From: Branchiostoma floridae
Lineage: Eukaryota; Chordata; Leptocardii; Amphioxiformes; Branchiostomatidae
DNA: 64,000 bases
Reading direction: 5' to 3'
NCBI RefSeq assembly: GCF_000003815.2
Contig: NC_049984.1
Span: 27,009,424 to 27,073,423 of the forward strand
The translations under genes were made by a program, and so were the position numbers. Of the stretch, positions 52,801-63,880 are shown one piece after another (the first letter of the stretch is position 1; each line of letters starts with the position of its first letter). The notes under the pieces are model-generated. The model was not told the origin of the DNA. It made no database searches and saw only the letters and a list, made by a program, of their open reading frames with translations.

Positions 52801-52975
52801 GGTAATCCCTTCCAAAGCTCAGTCATACAGATGAAGCACAGAAGAAATGCAGGAGAAACACACCAGGCAAAAGAAGAGCTATTTCCTGTGTGTATCTTGC
52901 CTTTTTTCCCCAGTCAGAGAGCTTCTAATGTTTGTTTAAGAGGACATACAACGGACAACTTTCCTTTTCGCCAAT
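52740..52975 (+). repeat. ~225-bp duplication (pair with 51420-51650)
   Basis: Second copy of the block described at 51420-51650. The breakpoint on the left falls inside the exon at CCACTTCCAA, a string that is itself repeated twice here (52732 and 52748). Confidence 0.85.
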
Positions 52976-52979
52976 TAGA

Positions 52980-53585
52980 GACAGTGAATCTTATGTGTGC
53001 CTCTTGTGATTCCTGGTAATCAGTCACACCCTAGGAGGAGAGATGGGCAGAGCTGATGGTCAACAGGCTCTTATCCTTACAGTCTCTGCAGCTGATTAAG
53101 GGTGAAAAATCAATTATCACGGTAATTAGCTATGATTCCATTGGCTTTCCCTTCTGTTTCCCTCAGCCATGCATGGGAATCACATTGGAAAAGTGTTCCT
53201 GTATGCATCAACTGTATGACTGAGCTTCGCAAGGGAGTCCTATAGCATCTTTGATTTCTTCTTTGGTTTGTTCGTCTATCAAAAATTATGCAAAACATGC
53301 TTGCCTGTCATTCTGATTGTGGCACCAGATTCAACTTGCCTCACAACGAGGCTGTCACTGGGATAGTGATGTAGTCCGTCAGGAACTCGGGTGGAGTTAG
53401 TGGACAACATTGTCAGAAGCAAAAGTTCTATTTTTCTCGAGCTTCTTTAATCTACACACCTCTTGTCAATACTTTCTTTGTGTGTGTTAACAGTACAGAA
53501 ATTATCTTGAACTGGTCTAAAACTATTGTTTACAGGTCTTTTATTTTACATCAGCTCAATGTCGCTCTTCTCACATTGTCTCATT
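52980..53585. other. No gene seen
   Basis: No exon with motif or paired splice sites on either strand. Confidence 0.4.
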
Positions 53586-53589
53586 TACC

Positions 53590-53705
53590 ATGACACGAGC
53601 TTGTAACCGTTTCTTCGAGAACTTGAGGGCACAGGCAATGCACCTCCAACAGGGAGGACAAAATAGGTCGGTGAGACGACGAAACTTACCAGCAGGCGAG
53701 ACAGG
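53590..53705 (+). CDS. Possible exon ahead of a GACAGGGTATG donor
   Basis: The plus strand reads TRACNRFFENLRAQAMHLQQ then SVRRRNLPAGETG up to GAGACAGGGTATGTATTC. The same donor context occurs at 50578-50592 and 56396-56410, so the three exon ends look related. Confidence 0.35.
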
Positions 53706-53743
53706 GTATGTATTCATTTTAGTAATATATTTACTTCTTTTTC

Positions 53744-53866
53744 AGAGAATGAGGCCAGAGGTGTGGATACGCTACAAGCGACAAGAGGCAAAGAGGATGA
53801 GATCATACAACGAAATACCCTCTACAAGCACCTGAGGAAGAGATTCTCTTCTGTGAAGTTTCCCAA
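53744..53866 (+). CDS. Short basic exon
   Basis: After cttctttttcag the frame reads NEARGVDTLQATRGKEDEII then QRNTLYKHLRKRFSSVKFPK up to AAG|GTGATT. Open and basic. No family known. Confidence 0.4.
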
Positions 53867-53869
53867 GGT

Positions 53870-54260
53870 GATTTAATAATAAATAAAAATTGTAAGAGAC
53901 ATATGGATATTATTTTGAATCTTTCTCACTGTGTTGATATACCTGTTTATTCTGTTCTACAATCTCTAATCAAGGTTTAAATATACTAATTGAAAACAAC
54001 ACAGCAATCATCACCATCATACATCCAAACCTTAGTTTGGTGAGGAACAGCAATATTACAAGAAATCTCCATTATTTTTACTATTGGCATCTATGATTTG
54101 TACACTCCACCCTTGACATGGAAAATTGTTTAAATATGTATTCCATTACTGTTTAGGAATCAAGGCATGCAAGAACAGATAGTGAAGTGACGGAAGGATT
54201 CTCACTGACGTCATTTCAACTTTGACCTTTCACGAGATATTTTCTCGTGAGAGGTCATAA
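53870..54260. other. No gene seen
   Basis: AT-rich. Contains the dyad ACCTTTCACGAGATATTTTC / GAAAA-type around 54225-54260 (TTTCACGAGATATTTTCTCGTGAGAGGTC), a 12-bp inverted repeat. Confidence 0.4.
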
Positions 54261-54263
54261 CCT

Positions 54264-54473
54264 ATGACTTCATCATCTAGCCATCTCTTCGTCATTCGCG
54301 ACGAACCAGCAGACTGGACGGACTTGGTACTACGCACCTGGTTGTCTGAACGGAACACCACCATGAGTACGTCGACTACTCCGGCGGGCGAGCCTAGAAC
54401 ACTGCAGCATGTGGAGCCGGGCGCTACTCCTTCGACCCCGACTGGAGCTAAGAAACACTACAAGGGCGCTTAA
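54264..54473 (+). CDS. Possible coding fragment ending TGAKKHYKGA
   Basis: The plus strand reads RDEPADWTDLVLRTWLSERN, then TPAGEPRTLQHVEPGATPST and TGAKKHYKGA with a stop. The STPTGAKK end recalls the cassette exons' STGAKK, but the flanks differ. Confidence 0.25.
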   Translation: MTSSSSHLFVIRDEPADWTDLVLRTWLSERNTTMSTSTTPAGEPRTLQHVEPGATPSTPTGAKKHYKGA

Positions 54474-54867
54474 GGTCTGTACCAGGTCGAGTTTGTCGTT
54501 GTGGTGAAAAAAATTTGTTTTTTGCTTAGAGTGTGTCGTTATTTTGTAGGCGACGTGAGTGCCAAGAGTTTTGAATTTTTGGGTTCCCAATTTAACGTAA
54601 ATATGGATAAGAGCGCAAAATTCTGGTGGACTGTATTGTTAGCAATGGCACCTACTAGCTGCATAGCGAAGTCATTATTGCCCTGATGATCATCGAAATG
54701 TCGGTGAGAAATAATTTCCAAAAATATGTGGCCTCTTGAAAACATGCGATTGTTAGGACATTTTATCCGTCATTCAATCAACTGACGAAATTATTAGCGC
54801 TCACAAATCAAGTCTTGCTTCTTGCAGATTTCAGCTATATTATTTATTCCCACCAACTTGGTCAAAC

Positions 54868-55420
54868 AGCTATATAGTGCCCATATACAAATCAGGAAGA
54901 AAAGACGACACTAACAACTATCGTGGTATTTCCATTTCGAACTGTCCCAGAAAACTGTTTACCTCTATACTATACAGAAGAATCTCCTCTTTTCTCGAGG
55001 AAAACGAAATACTCAAACCTAACCAAACTGGATTCCGGAAAAACTACAGAACATCAGATAATATATCTGTCCTGAAAACATTAATATCGAAATACACACA
55101 ATCAAGAAAACAACTCTTCGCCTGCTTCGTGGACTTCAATTTGGCATGAGGGCCTTCTATTTAAAATTCTATCAAATGACCCGGACATGTCAAGTTCCAC
55201 GGTAGTGTAAGAAACCAGACATTGCCAGATATTCTTGTTTTCGTGCAGTGAGGAGTTAGGCAGGGTTGCATTCTAAGCCCTTCGCTGTTTAATCTGTATA
55301 TAAGTGACTTGGTATGTGAACTGAATGCGGGAGATTTTGATGCGCCCCTGTTAAATAAATCCAGCGTATCAAGTCTATTTTATGCAGACGACCTCGTTGA
55401 AAATCAATGCAAAATCTGAA
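54868..55420 (+). pseudogene. LINE reverse transcriptase fragment with YADD
   Basis: The plus strand reads PIYKSGRKDDTNNYRGISIS, FLEENEILKPNQTGFRKNYR and LFACFVDFN, then a TGA where the first catalytic aspartate region should continue (KAFD). After an internal deletion with several stops, it resumes in the same frame with GVRQGCILSPSLFNLYISDL and SSLFYADDLV. YADD holds the two catalytic aspartates. The protein is a non-LTR retrotransposon RT (Jockey/CR1/RTE-like group), inactive. Confidence 0.82.
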
Positions 55421-55519
55421 GAGAACGTCCATAGCTAGTTCCATCAATCCCCCCTGTAAACTAAAACTATGCAATCTCAAAGCAGATGTTTGAAATCAGT
55501 TCATCATCATCATCATCAA

Positions 55520-55885
55520 AATGACCCCGAAATCAGTTGAAAGCAAGATAAGACTGGTTGGTTTGATCGCTGGCCTGACATGTGCTGACATTGTGTCCAC
55601 AGAGGCTGTGGCTCGAAAGAAGGCGCCAAAGAAGACTGAGAAGGAGAAGACGACTGTGCAGAAGAGTTCTCTCACGCAGAAGAGTGAGGAGAAGGATGCT
55701 GCAGAAGAAGCATCCACAGTAGAGGCAGCAGCTGCAGAGAGGCAGCAGCTGTGGAGAGAGAAAAGGCGGCCATAGAGAGGGAGAAGGCAGCCGCAGAAAG
55801 AAAGGCTGCTGTAGAGAAAAAGACTTTGTTTGCCTTTGAGCAATTGTCCGAGAACACAAAATTTCTTGCAAAACAGTCTAGATGA
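55520..55885 (+). pseudogene. Lysine/glutamate-rich coiled-coil gene, frameshifted
   Basis: From ATG 55521 the frame reads MTPKSVESKIRLVGLIAGLT then ARKKAPKKTEKEKTTVQKSS and stops at 55775. Shifted by one base from about 55740 it continues AVEREKAAIEREKAAAERKA and TLFAFEQLSENTKFLAKQSR. The continuous heptad pattern across the shift indicates a 1-base indel in one long coiled coil. Confidence 0.4.
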
Positions 55886-55889
55886 AGCA

Positions 55890-56195
55890 GACAACGTGTA
55901 CAAAGGAAAACAGAACTGAATGCCTCTGCAGACACGTTGTTCGCATTAGGATGGGAACTGGACAGCTACAAGAAAACTCCTTGTAGTAAATGTCGAACTG
56001 ACATATACCATGGAAAATATGGTGGCTGCAATGAAAACGGACAAGTTTCCAAATGGGTTGCGGGACTAAAGACAGAAGCTTTAGTGTTACTTGAATGGTG
56101 TCCACACCAAGAAGAGGGAGGCGGCCAGCTACTTCCTATATTCATGATACCCTATTTCAGCACAACATTTTCTTGCCAGCATTTTCAAATATGAA
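55890..56195 (+). CDS. Coding-like fragment, unrecognised
   Basis: The plus strand reads ADTLFALGWELDSYKKTPCS, KCRTDIYHGKYGGCNENG and VSKWVAGLKTEALVLLEWCP. A C-x2-C pair and further cysteines are present. It follows the coiled-coil frame with one stop between. No family known. Confidence 0.3.
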
Positions 56196-56639
56196 AAAAA
56201 ATAAGTATGGAAATTGTGATCTTTTTATTCTGCCTAGCTTCTGACAATCCTCACCATGCTGGCGTGGGAGTTTCTTCACGTACTGCATGGAGACTCATCA
56301 ATGAGAACGCTGCCACCACACGTGTATCTCCTGTAGCAGCAGGGGGGAAATCTGGGCGTATGACAATGTGAACATTATGGTTAACGTCCAACAAGTGAGA
56401 CAGGGTATGCTGTCATTTATGGAGTATACGGTCAGAATACATATGAATTTTGTTCACTCTATTCACAACCATAGTTTGAATACAGACAATCACTGGTTCG
56501 GTTAAGAAAGCTAATGTTTAACTTAAACTTAACAACAGGATTTTCATGAGATTTGATTGAAGTTATAGTGGAGCACTCCCAATATATATTTGATGTGGAT
56601 TACATTAAGGAGAAATTCTCTCATTCTTCTGGCATTAGA

Positions 56640-56770
56640 CCAGTGCCTTGCTTGCCATAGGTTTGGCCACTGGGGTAGAGACTCTCCAAGGTACCGGAAG
56701 TCCAGGGGAGGGCTCCCGGGACGAGGGCGTGTAGTGAAGTTTTACAAGGATGTCAAGAAGTGAACGCCGT
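56640..56770 (+). pseudogene. Zinc-knuckle scrap of a retroelement
   Basis: The plus strand reads LDQCLACHRFGHWGRDSPRY then GLPGRGRVVKFY. C-x2-C-x4-H-x4-S is a CCHC knuckle whose last cysteine has become serine. RFGHW is typical of DIRS- and gypsy-like elements. Only this piece remains. Confidence 0.45.
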
Positions 56771-56839
56771 TCAAATAGAAAAACCAATGTTCTGTTCTGT
56801 TGTGAGAAGATCAAAGGTAGAATGGCTTCCCCATGTGCA

Positions 56840-56895
56840 ACAATGCTCACAACCGACCACACAGTGTTGCTCACAACCGACCACACAGTACCACA
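56840..56895 (+). repeat. 24-bp tandem duplication
   Basis: GCTCACAACCGACCACACAG followed by TGTT/TACC occurs twice in tandem. Confidence 0.85.
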
Positions 56896-57164
56896 AAAAT
56901 GTATTTCTTAAGTTAAAGTTCTTCCGCTATGCAGAGGCCAAACAATTCAGGAAAGGGATCCACAATCCCTCACTAGCCATGGAAGACAAAGGCAGGACAC
57001 TAATCGTTTCTCTACTTTCAGTCTTTTTTTTTTCAGAAACACTGAAAGTCTGTGCACCACATGCTGTTGACAATGTCTGAAATAAACGAGAGAAAAAGTG
57101 CTTGTCCTCAACTAGGGTTATGTATAATAAAGAGAATCATGAGCAAGTTATCTCTACATGTACA

Positions 57165-57369
57165 GGCTTGACATTTTCGCATTGGAGGGCAACAACAGAA
57201 GGGTAACTGGTGGATCCTGGCACCACCACTGTCCCCAGAAGGAACAGGAGGACTCAGCTGGAAGCAGATGGACGGGTGGTTAACATCTGTGTCCTGAGAA
57301 CAGACAACGAAGTGCAGCTGAGGGGCAAAATCCGAGAGGCTTTTGGACAAGCCGATCACATTCTACGGT
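57165..57369 (+). CDS. Possible exon upstream of DUF7869 fragment
   Basis: The plus strand reads GRVVNICVLRTDNEVQLRGK then IREAFGQADHILR before GTAAAG, with an upstream stop. It is coding-like, but its phase does not match the next exon, so either the boundary is wrong or the gene is broken. Confidence 0.3.
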
Positions 57370-57672
57370 AAAGAAAACATGTTGTTGCAAAATGTAAGAA
57401 TTGTGCGAATCATGCATGCTTGTGATGTGTCCGGCACTGAATGTGACAGTACCTTATTCGTTATTCGTGTTACGCCTCACCCAGTCATCCGTGACTCTGT
57501 CACACCTACCCAACCTCACCCCTCCAATTAAAATCAGGCTGTTAGTTAGTTCTCATCATCACCTTTAGACATACTTGTACACCTGGTGCGAGTTATAGCA
57601 GAAATGTGTTGTGTCCGGTTGACGCATCTTTAGTACATATTCTTAACACACGTAACAATTTACTGTGCACAG

Positions 57673-58017
57673 GATGGAGAGACGGGTGTACTGGGGGACG
57701 GCGCACAGCTCCCTATCTCTCCATCACCATAGATGGGATGGACCAAAATGAGACCGCCATCCCACATTTTGTTCAAAAAACGAAAGTACGTCAATATTCC
57801 GAATTCTTATCATTAAGTTGGTAAAATGGACACATTCAAGTCAATTGATAGAAAATGTAATATTTGGAATTGAATTTCCACGTGATCTAGAGCTCAGAGA
57901 AGCGGAAAATGAAGACACATGTAACGGGAGTCCTAGTCCATTGACAACCTGCACTGGCCACATGATTGTAACTTGACATGCAACGTGTTGCTGGCCACTC
58001 TTCGGATGGTGTACATG
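57673..58017 (+). pseudogene. DUF7869-type transposon gene remnant, copy 2
   Basis: The exon at 57673-57785 reads PYLSITIDGMDQNETAIPHF to an AAA|GTACGT donor. Further on are KTHVTGVLVH (57912-57941), then, after a deletion and frame change, HDCNLTCNVLLATLRMVYM ending at ATG|GTAAGT (58017). 'YLSIIIDGMDQ.KT..PH', 'THVTGVLVHG' and 'HDSNLT..VL' are the N-terminal landmarks of DUF7869 proteins. The copy at 14.9-15.3 kb holds the C-terminal landmarks. Both are broken. Confidence 0.72.
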
Positions 58018-58229
58018 GTAAGTTGAACAAACCCCATGATCAGGGCCCAATTATTGAGCATTCTTTGATACTTACTTAGCTTTCGGAAATTGGTGGTTAT
58101 ACCTGAGGCCAGCAAGTGAGGAGTATGTTCTAGGTGAGAATAAGGTGACGGTGGTGAGTAATGTTCAAAGCTTGAAATGTTAACACTACAATACACCTTA
58201 AACTGTAATAATTACTCCTAATCCAACTA

Positions 58230-58500
58230 TAACGGGGCAGAAGTTTTAGGGCCAGTTCTTCTCCTCGGTGTTGGTCAGCTAGACCGGCTCATCAGGCTCA
58301 GCTATGCGAAGATCCCCATGGCAGAGTTTGACTTCGTCGGAGCAAGGAACATCTACTTGCAGGCCCCTAGGCGGTTGTACAGTTATTACAGTCACCTGGA
58401 GATTTTGTTTTTGCTGTTTTGTTTGTGTGTGTATGCTTACATCCGTAGTCTATATAGACTGACAGTAGTAGTATGGCATGGTATGTGTTGAATATGAGCA
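58230..58500 (+). CDS. Coding-like fragment (unrecognised)
   Basis: The plus strand reads LDRLIRLSYAKIPMAEFDFV then GARNIYLQAPRRLYSYYSHL. It is open and protein-like, but I find no family and no splice sites beyond an agctag acceptor. Confidence 0.3.
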
Positions 58501-58653
58501 TGTTACTGCTACTTGTTAACTTTATTGTTGTCACTAAAAGTTGTAAAATTTAAAGTTTAAGTTGCATTTCCTCAGGTAAACTTGATACAGAAGAAAGTTG
58601 CATTACCTTAGGTAAACTTGTTAATCCAGTGAGTATGTGTAGGCTAACATTAG

Positions 58654-58908
58654 GTTCGAGATGTATGTCGCTGGTCGTGCCGAAAAGATGCCCCTCGTGC
58701 CATCAGTCAATGTCCATGATTCTACGAACGCGGGTAAGCGAAAGTCGTTTAATATGTAGAGACCCAGGACATTGATGCATTTTCCCCCAAAGGACCCATT
58801 GCTGGTGACTCTTCGCAGAAGCAGGGTGAGAGCAACGACCCTGACAGCACAGAGGATGATCAGACCCACTCAGCCACCTGCAGTCGTCAGTCAGCCAAGC
58901 CAACAATT
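58654..58908 (+). CDS. Two short exons joined in phase (unrecognised gene)
   Basis: Exon 58654-58733 (acceptor aacattag, donor GCGG|GTAAGC) reads FEMYVAGRAEKMPLVPSVNV then HDSTNA. After a 59-bp intron, exon 58793-58908 (acceptor ccccaaag, donor ATT|GTAAAC) reads GPIAGDSSQKQGESNDPDST then DDQTHSATCSRQSAKPTI. The phases agree (1 + 2 bases). Low-complexity acidic linker. The role is unknown. Confidence 0.35.
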
Positions 58909-58909
58909 G

Positions 58910-59925
58910 TAAACGGGAAAATTTTTCAGCTCCGACATCTCTGTCATGTAGCCCCGCAAATCCGCACCCGCCGCAAAACAAGAAGAAACAAAGTTTTTGC
59001 CTTCCTGGATCTCTAGCTAGGTTTCTGCCTTTATAACTTCTAGAAGCACTTTCCAAAATGACATGTCGACTGACTGAAAACATGGTCAAGGCCACTGCAA
59101 GGGTCGTTTGCTGAGCTGAACTGAGTGTAACAGCCGCCATGAAGAATGTGTATTTTTTCTGACTAAGGAAGAGATAGCCACATAAAACACATACCCTTGT
59201 TAGAGCTTCAGAAGGACTTGGGTGTTGCGTAGTCATCACATTAAAGACTGGAGGAAATGCAGCTACTCGCCGCCGTGGTTTAGGCGACCCGTCTACCTGG
59301 CCTGCTTTCTATGTTATGCACTGGTAATACTTCATACATTACCAGGAGTGCAAAAGACTCAAGTCAGCTAAAATCCCAACAACATCAACAAATCATGGTT
59401 TGCTCAGAGCTGGATTCACAACCAGACGGTAAAACTGAGGAAGGTGAAAAAGCGAGCAGGAGAGGAGCCAGCCTGTAAGAAACATAATTTTTCAAAAAGG
59501 GTCGGTGACGCCTACAGGTGTTTCCTGAAGCATGGTAGGTAGAGCCGAAGTCTGACAAGGACAATGATGGTGATACAGCAGCTAATCAATAATACACTTC
59601 GATTCTACAATGTAATACCAATATTCATATATATGTCTACATATAATTTTATACAGGACGAAATGCGGGACTACATCGGAAAACTTTTGTTTTTTGTTTT
59701 GTTCCCGGCTTGCTATTGCTCACCACAATACCTAGCTATCTGCCAACCCACGACCACTATGGCACCCCACATGACAGGAAACATCATCTACTCGCACTAT
59801 GTAAGTACAGCGCCAAAGTACACCTGTTACGATCGTACGTCTTAAAGGTGCTGATACCAGCTATTACAATTGTGTTTGCATTTCTATTTCACTTCACATT
59901 GTGTATTCTTGAATACACCATTGAA
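58910..59925. other. No gene confirmed
   Basis: A candidate exon starts after attaccag at 59345 (ECKRLKSAKIPTTSTN), with alternative donors at about 59430 and 59476. Other open frames on both strands lack support. Confidence 0.3.
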
Positions 59926-60095
59926 TAGACCTCGTGTTCGCGCATTTGAAAGAAGCATATGAAGACAAGGCCCCGTTTTCATCCTTCCTACATCACTATA
60001 GGGAGGCAACTACTCTGGGCAAGGGGGGAACCCAAGAGGAAAGCGAGGTGATACAATACCTCCGAACGGCCATTTTCACTGCCCTAGGGGAAGGT
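59926..60095 (+). CDS. Probable exon (unrecognised)
   Basis: Between ccattgaatag and GAAG|GTAGCC the plus strand is open and reads DLVFAHLKEAYEDKAPFSSF, LHHYREATTLGKGG and EESEVIQYLRTAIFTALGE. Strongly helical, with good codon composition. The neighbouring exons are unclear. Confidence 0.45.
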
Positions 60096-60099
60096 AGCC

Positions 60100-63000
60100 A
60101 GAGATAACCAGTATATCACCAAGGCCAGCCTGACCCTTCCCTTTCTTTTCTGCGCAGAGACTTTTTTACAAGGTACTTATATTCAATATTACTAATATAT
60201 GTACTTAGTCTCACTTTTACTACGGAACAGTCAATTTTCAAGATCTCCTGCTATGTCCTTCACAAGGAGCTTTGCCATCTTCCTGAAGAGCTTTTTTTGC
60301 ATTTCAGTACTTTCGGCCCCTGACTGAAGGTTGTTGGGCGGATGAGAAAGGGGTCAGGACATTTTATGTATTAGGTAGCATGTAGTATTCCCCGTTGGGA
60401 ATTTGTTGCAATGTGGGAATTTGTTGCAATGAAAACCCTTTGCTGCTTCATATGAACCTTGTATCATATATAAGAAACACATATTGCTACCTATCAAAAC
60501 ATTACTGAAGACAAGGCTATATCTAACTGGGTGCAATCAAATGTCAAAGTATTTTTGTACCTCAGGAGTAGGGGGGACACTATTTTGCAAAAATGCAGTT
60601 TTTAATGAAATACGCACCTAGAAATATGGAGACGGTCCATCTGAATATGAAAATGTAAAAATTTTGTAAATCTTTAATTGCTAACCCCCCTGTACATACC
60701 CCCTGAAGTTTTTAAGTTGACAATGTACTGAACTAGTATAACGCTATACTGCCAAACATGCTTAATGCCTTAGAAATTGTACTTTGGCATCCTTGGCACA
60801 ATATTTGACTTTAAGAGAGATCATTGTGGATATCTGAACCTCCAAATGTATTTCCTAGGTAAATATGGACTATTCCAAAGTCACCCCCATGGCAAAAATG
60901 GACTGGTCCAAACTCAAAATTGGACGAAACGGGCTACACTATCATAGAGTGGGCAAAACATGTGGTCACATAGTATTCTATGACTTAGATTCTCTTCTTT
61001 GTGATTGCTCTACAAATTTTGAAATAATGTAAGGTAACTAAGGGTAGATACTGGGACGGTGTGCCGGTATAAACCAGGTTTTTTGTATTGGACCGGTCCG
61101 GAAAAACCTGACCTGAAAAAATTCGGTGGACAGGATGTTGGAGCTATTGGAAAATGAACAGATTATATGATCAGGCATTCACACGTTTTCAGACTTACCT
61201 TTACGTCGAATAAAATAACAAGAGTAAAGTATAGATTAGTATAGTATAGTATAGTCTGTAGTCATTTCTACCAATTTTTACAGTCAATCGCACAGAGACA
61301 GTTAGCCTTAAAGGATTTTAAAACGCCATTGGTAGTCAAATACCCCGCAAAGCAGATTTCTTTGAAGCGAAATGGACCATTGTATTGAGTATCACAAGTT
61401 CTCACATACTGAATCAGGTTCAGGTTCGGACCTGGACCTGATCCTCTGGACCTGAACCGGATCTGGATTTTCTGTACCGGTACCCTCCCCTATTAGGCAC
61501 CCCTGTAGTTACATGTAACTTATGTTTTATCCTATCAAGAAATAAATACTTATGCATGTAGGTGGGGTGAAAGTGGTGTTCCAATTGAATTAAGTGGCAA
61601 CCACAATTACCAATCTAAAGTTACAAGGGTACTGAAAAAGAAAAGAGAACCTGTATCGTTTAGACAGTACAGTAGAGAAGGCAGGAAAGGACATTATCTC
61701 CTACACTGCACACTCTATACCAGCCAATGAAGTTGTTTGTTATCGGCTGTCTCCAATATAATAGTAGACCTAAAGCACCTCTAGGGCACTACTTTATGTT
61801 CTTTACTGTTATCAGGATCAACATCTCTTTCACATCTACAAACCTGTAATATTTTTGATTTTGTCAATACTTATATCCATTGCACAGGCAGGTTCTCCTA
61901 TTTGATGCAGCACCAACTTTGTCTTGTCTAAATTTACTTTTCTGTTATCCATTTTGTACTTATGTATGTATGTGGTTTACTATTCTTGTTTTATGTGTAT
62001 GTTTCTTGAGTAGAAGGCTTAATATAAGCAATTTGTGCTTTCTGCCTCATACTCTCAAAATATATGTGAATATCAAATAAATAAATTTAAAGGACGCAGA
62101 GAGTCTAATAGCTTGGTAGAGAAATGAGCTTAAGAAGCAAGGAGCTTAAGAAGCAAGGACTCAATGAGAAAGAGATTGCAAACATTGCTGTTGATTGGAA
62201 GAGAGACAAAGACAACCCCTGAAACCCAAGATGGATATTTAACATCAGCAGCAGACGTTGATATGTAAGTGTAAAGCTAGCCCAACTCAAGAACACAGCA
62301 CTGTCACTACCGATAACCACAAAAAATCATCTGCAACACTTATCTGCGATCAACCTAAAATTGTACTTGAACAATGCAAAAAATATGTCATAATCCATTG
62401 ACACCATCTACAATGAGTGTAAATTTGACTATGGTTCTTCTGATTCTGTTGTAATTACAGGTACCAATAAAACGTTGTTGAAATTCAGTATCGCAGGCAT
62501 CTTGCTTGCAATGAGAGATATATGTATACGTATGTACAGGGGGAGAGCTTGGGAATAAGTCATTTGATGCTTTTCTGTCCATACTTCACGACACATATAA
62601 AAACACTGGTTTTAAGCTTGGCAAAAAAAAACTGTGTTTTTGTAACCTTGAAACAATGATTCTCTTTGAAGTTGCCCAATTCCTTGGCATCCAGTTTCTG
62701 AAAATTTTACCACTATTCTTGTGAAGCTTAATACACTTGTAGTTGATCTGGGTACTCTTTATTATTCTCAGCAATTATCGAATTACTGCCCTGCCGTGCT
62801 TTCCCTGTTTTGAGCCAAATAATTGAAATTCGCCCCAAGACTTGCTGCCCTGTTGCCATGGCAACCAAGATTATTAAGCCAAAACCTGTTAGAAAAGTAT
62901 CTTGAAGTGTAATGTATCATTTAATCACACAAAATGTGCAAAAAGAACTGAAGTAATGTAGTCAGTGCTTGCAGATCCTAGCAACGTCACACAAGTACAT

Positions 63001-63340
63001 GGCGAGGGGGCTATCCAAACTTCAGGGGGTATGCACAGGGGGGTTAGAGTTTTACAATTGCCTAAATTTTGTGATTTCTGTGTTTATATAGATCATCTCC
63101 ATATTTTAAAATGCGTATTTCAAAAAGTTTGTATTAATGTCCCCCCCTATCAGGAGTCAGGGGAAAGTATTCCTTTCCTTAATATACCTCTTTTGGCAAA
63201 TATCAAAGTGTTGTTTTGTACGTCAAGGCAAAAAACATTCCTTACATTTATATACCTTTGTGCAAATACCAAAGTTTATTTTTCTAACTCAGGACAAAAA
63301 AGACAAAGAGTGTTAAACTTTTATGATCTTTCTCTAGCGT
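60100..63340. other. Repeat-rich stretch, no gene confirmed
   Basis: Holds an inverse copy of the 2.68-kb SINE-like block (60113-60145), a 17-bp tandem repeat GGGAATTTGTTGCAATG at about 60396, and a probable MITE at 61045-61495 (GGGACGGTGTGCCGGTATAA at the left, GGTACCGGTACAG-type inverted end at the right). An open stretch at 61880-62080 ends in CAAATAAATAAATTT, as LINE 3' ends do. No gene with a recognisable domain. Confidence 0.4.
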
Positions 63341-63352
63341 GTTTTAAAGCCG

Positions 63353-63660
63353 ATGGGAGACTCAATGCACGGGACAGTAGACACCTACAGCAGGAACGGT
63401 GTCTATCTAGGAGCATCTGGACACAACACGGGCGCTCAAACACCAAGGATGTTCCTCAGAGGTGCTGTAGAATATGGACTCCCGAGCAGGATACCCACGG
63501 ACAGGGGCTCTGGAAACAACGAGGTTGGACGATCTATGGTTCGGCTGAGAGGCGAAGGACACAATGCTCAGAACATCCATCCATAATGCGAGGATCGAAC
63601 GTTTTGGGCGTACCATGCGAAAAGAGGCCACAAACGACTTAAAGAACTTTTCGATTCATA
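63353..63660 (+). pseudogene. DDE integrase core (transposon-type), frameshifted
   Basis: The plus strand reads HGTVDTYSRNGVYLGASGHN, RGAVEYGLPSRIPTDRGSGN and MVRLRGEGHNAQN. After a 1-base shift, SIHNARIERFGRTMRKEATN. 'G.IDGYSR', 'YGLPSRVRTDRG.EN..V' and 'S.HN.RIER.WR' carry the three catalytic positions D, D and E, all present. This is the integrase-core type found as multi-copy genes in cnidarians, fish and amphioxus. The frame breaks between the second D and the E. Confidence 0.75.
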
Positions 63661-63765
63661 TCAATATGAGGAAATATTGGTCCCATCATCTTTTATTGAT
63701 ATTTTGACATCCTTCTACAGTTTGCTGAGGACAGTGGTCGTCAGGATTGTCATGATCAGGTGTGA

Positions 63766-63880
63766 ATGCCGGTAGTCTTCGGGGACCAGGCTACTTGCAA
63801 GAATATACGGGGTGCAAAAAGGCTGAGGCAAACAGAGTGGGACCCGCACCAAAGTTTGCAGTGGGCCAAGGAGACACCAG
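63766..63880 (+). CDS. DUF6589-like exon
   Basis: The plus strand reads MPVVFGDQATCKNIRGAKRL then RQTEWDPHQSLQWAKETPG up to CCAG|GTAAAT. 'PV.GDQ.T...IRGA.RLR......RLE...P' is the start of the DUF6589 domain, another putative transposase of invertebrates. The next stretch (63900-64000) reads SSLANFGQEPEMEENAFKGC and may be another exon running off the window. Confidence 0.5.

Noticed and set aside
58703-59239. 178-codon minus-strand frame
   Set aside because: It is antisense to two plus-strand exons with matched phases and good splice sites, and its own translation shows no family features.
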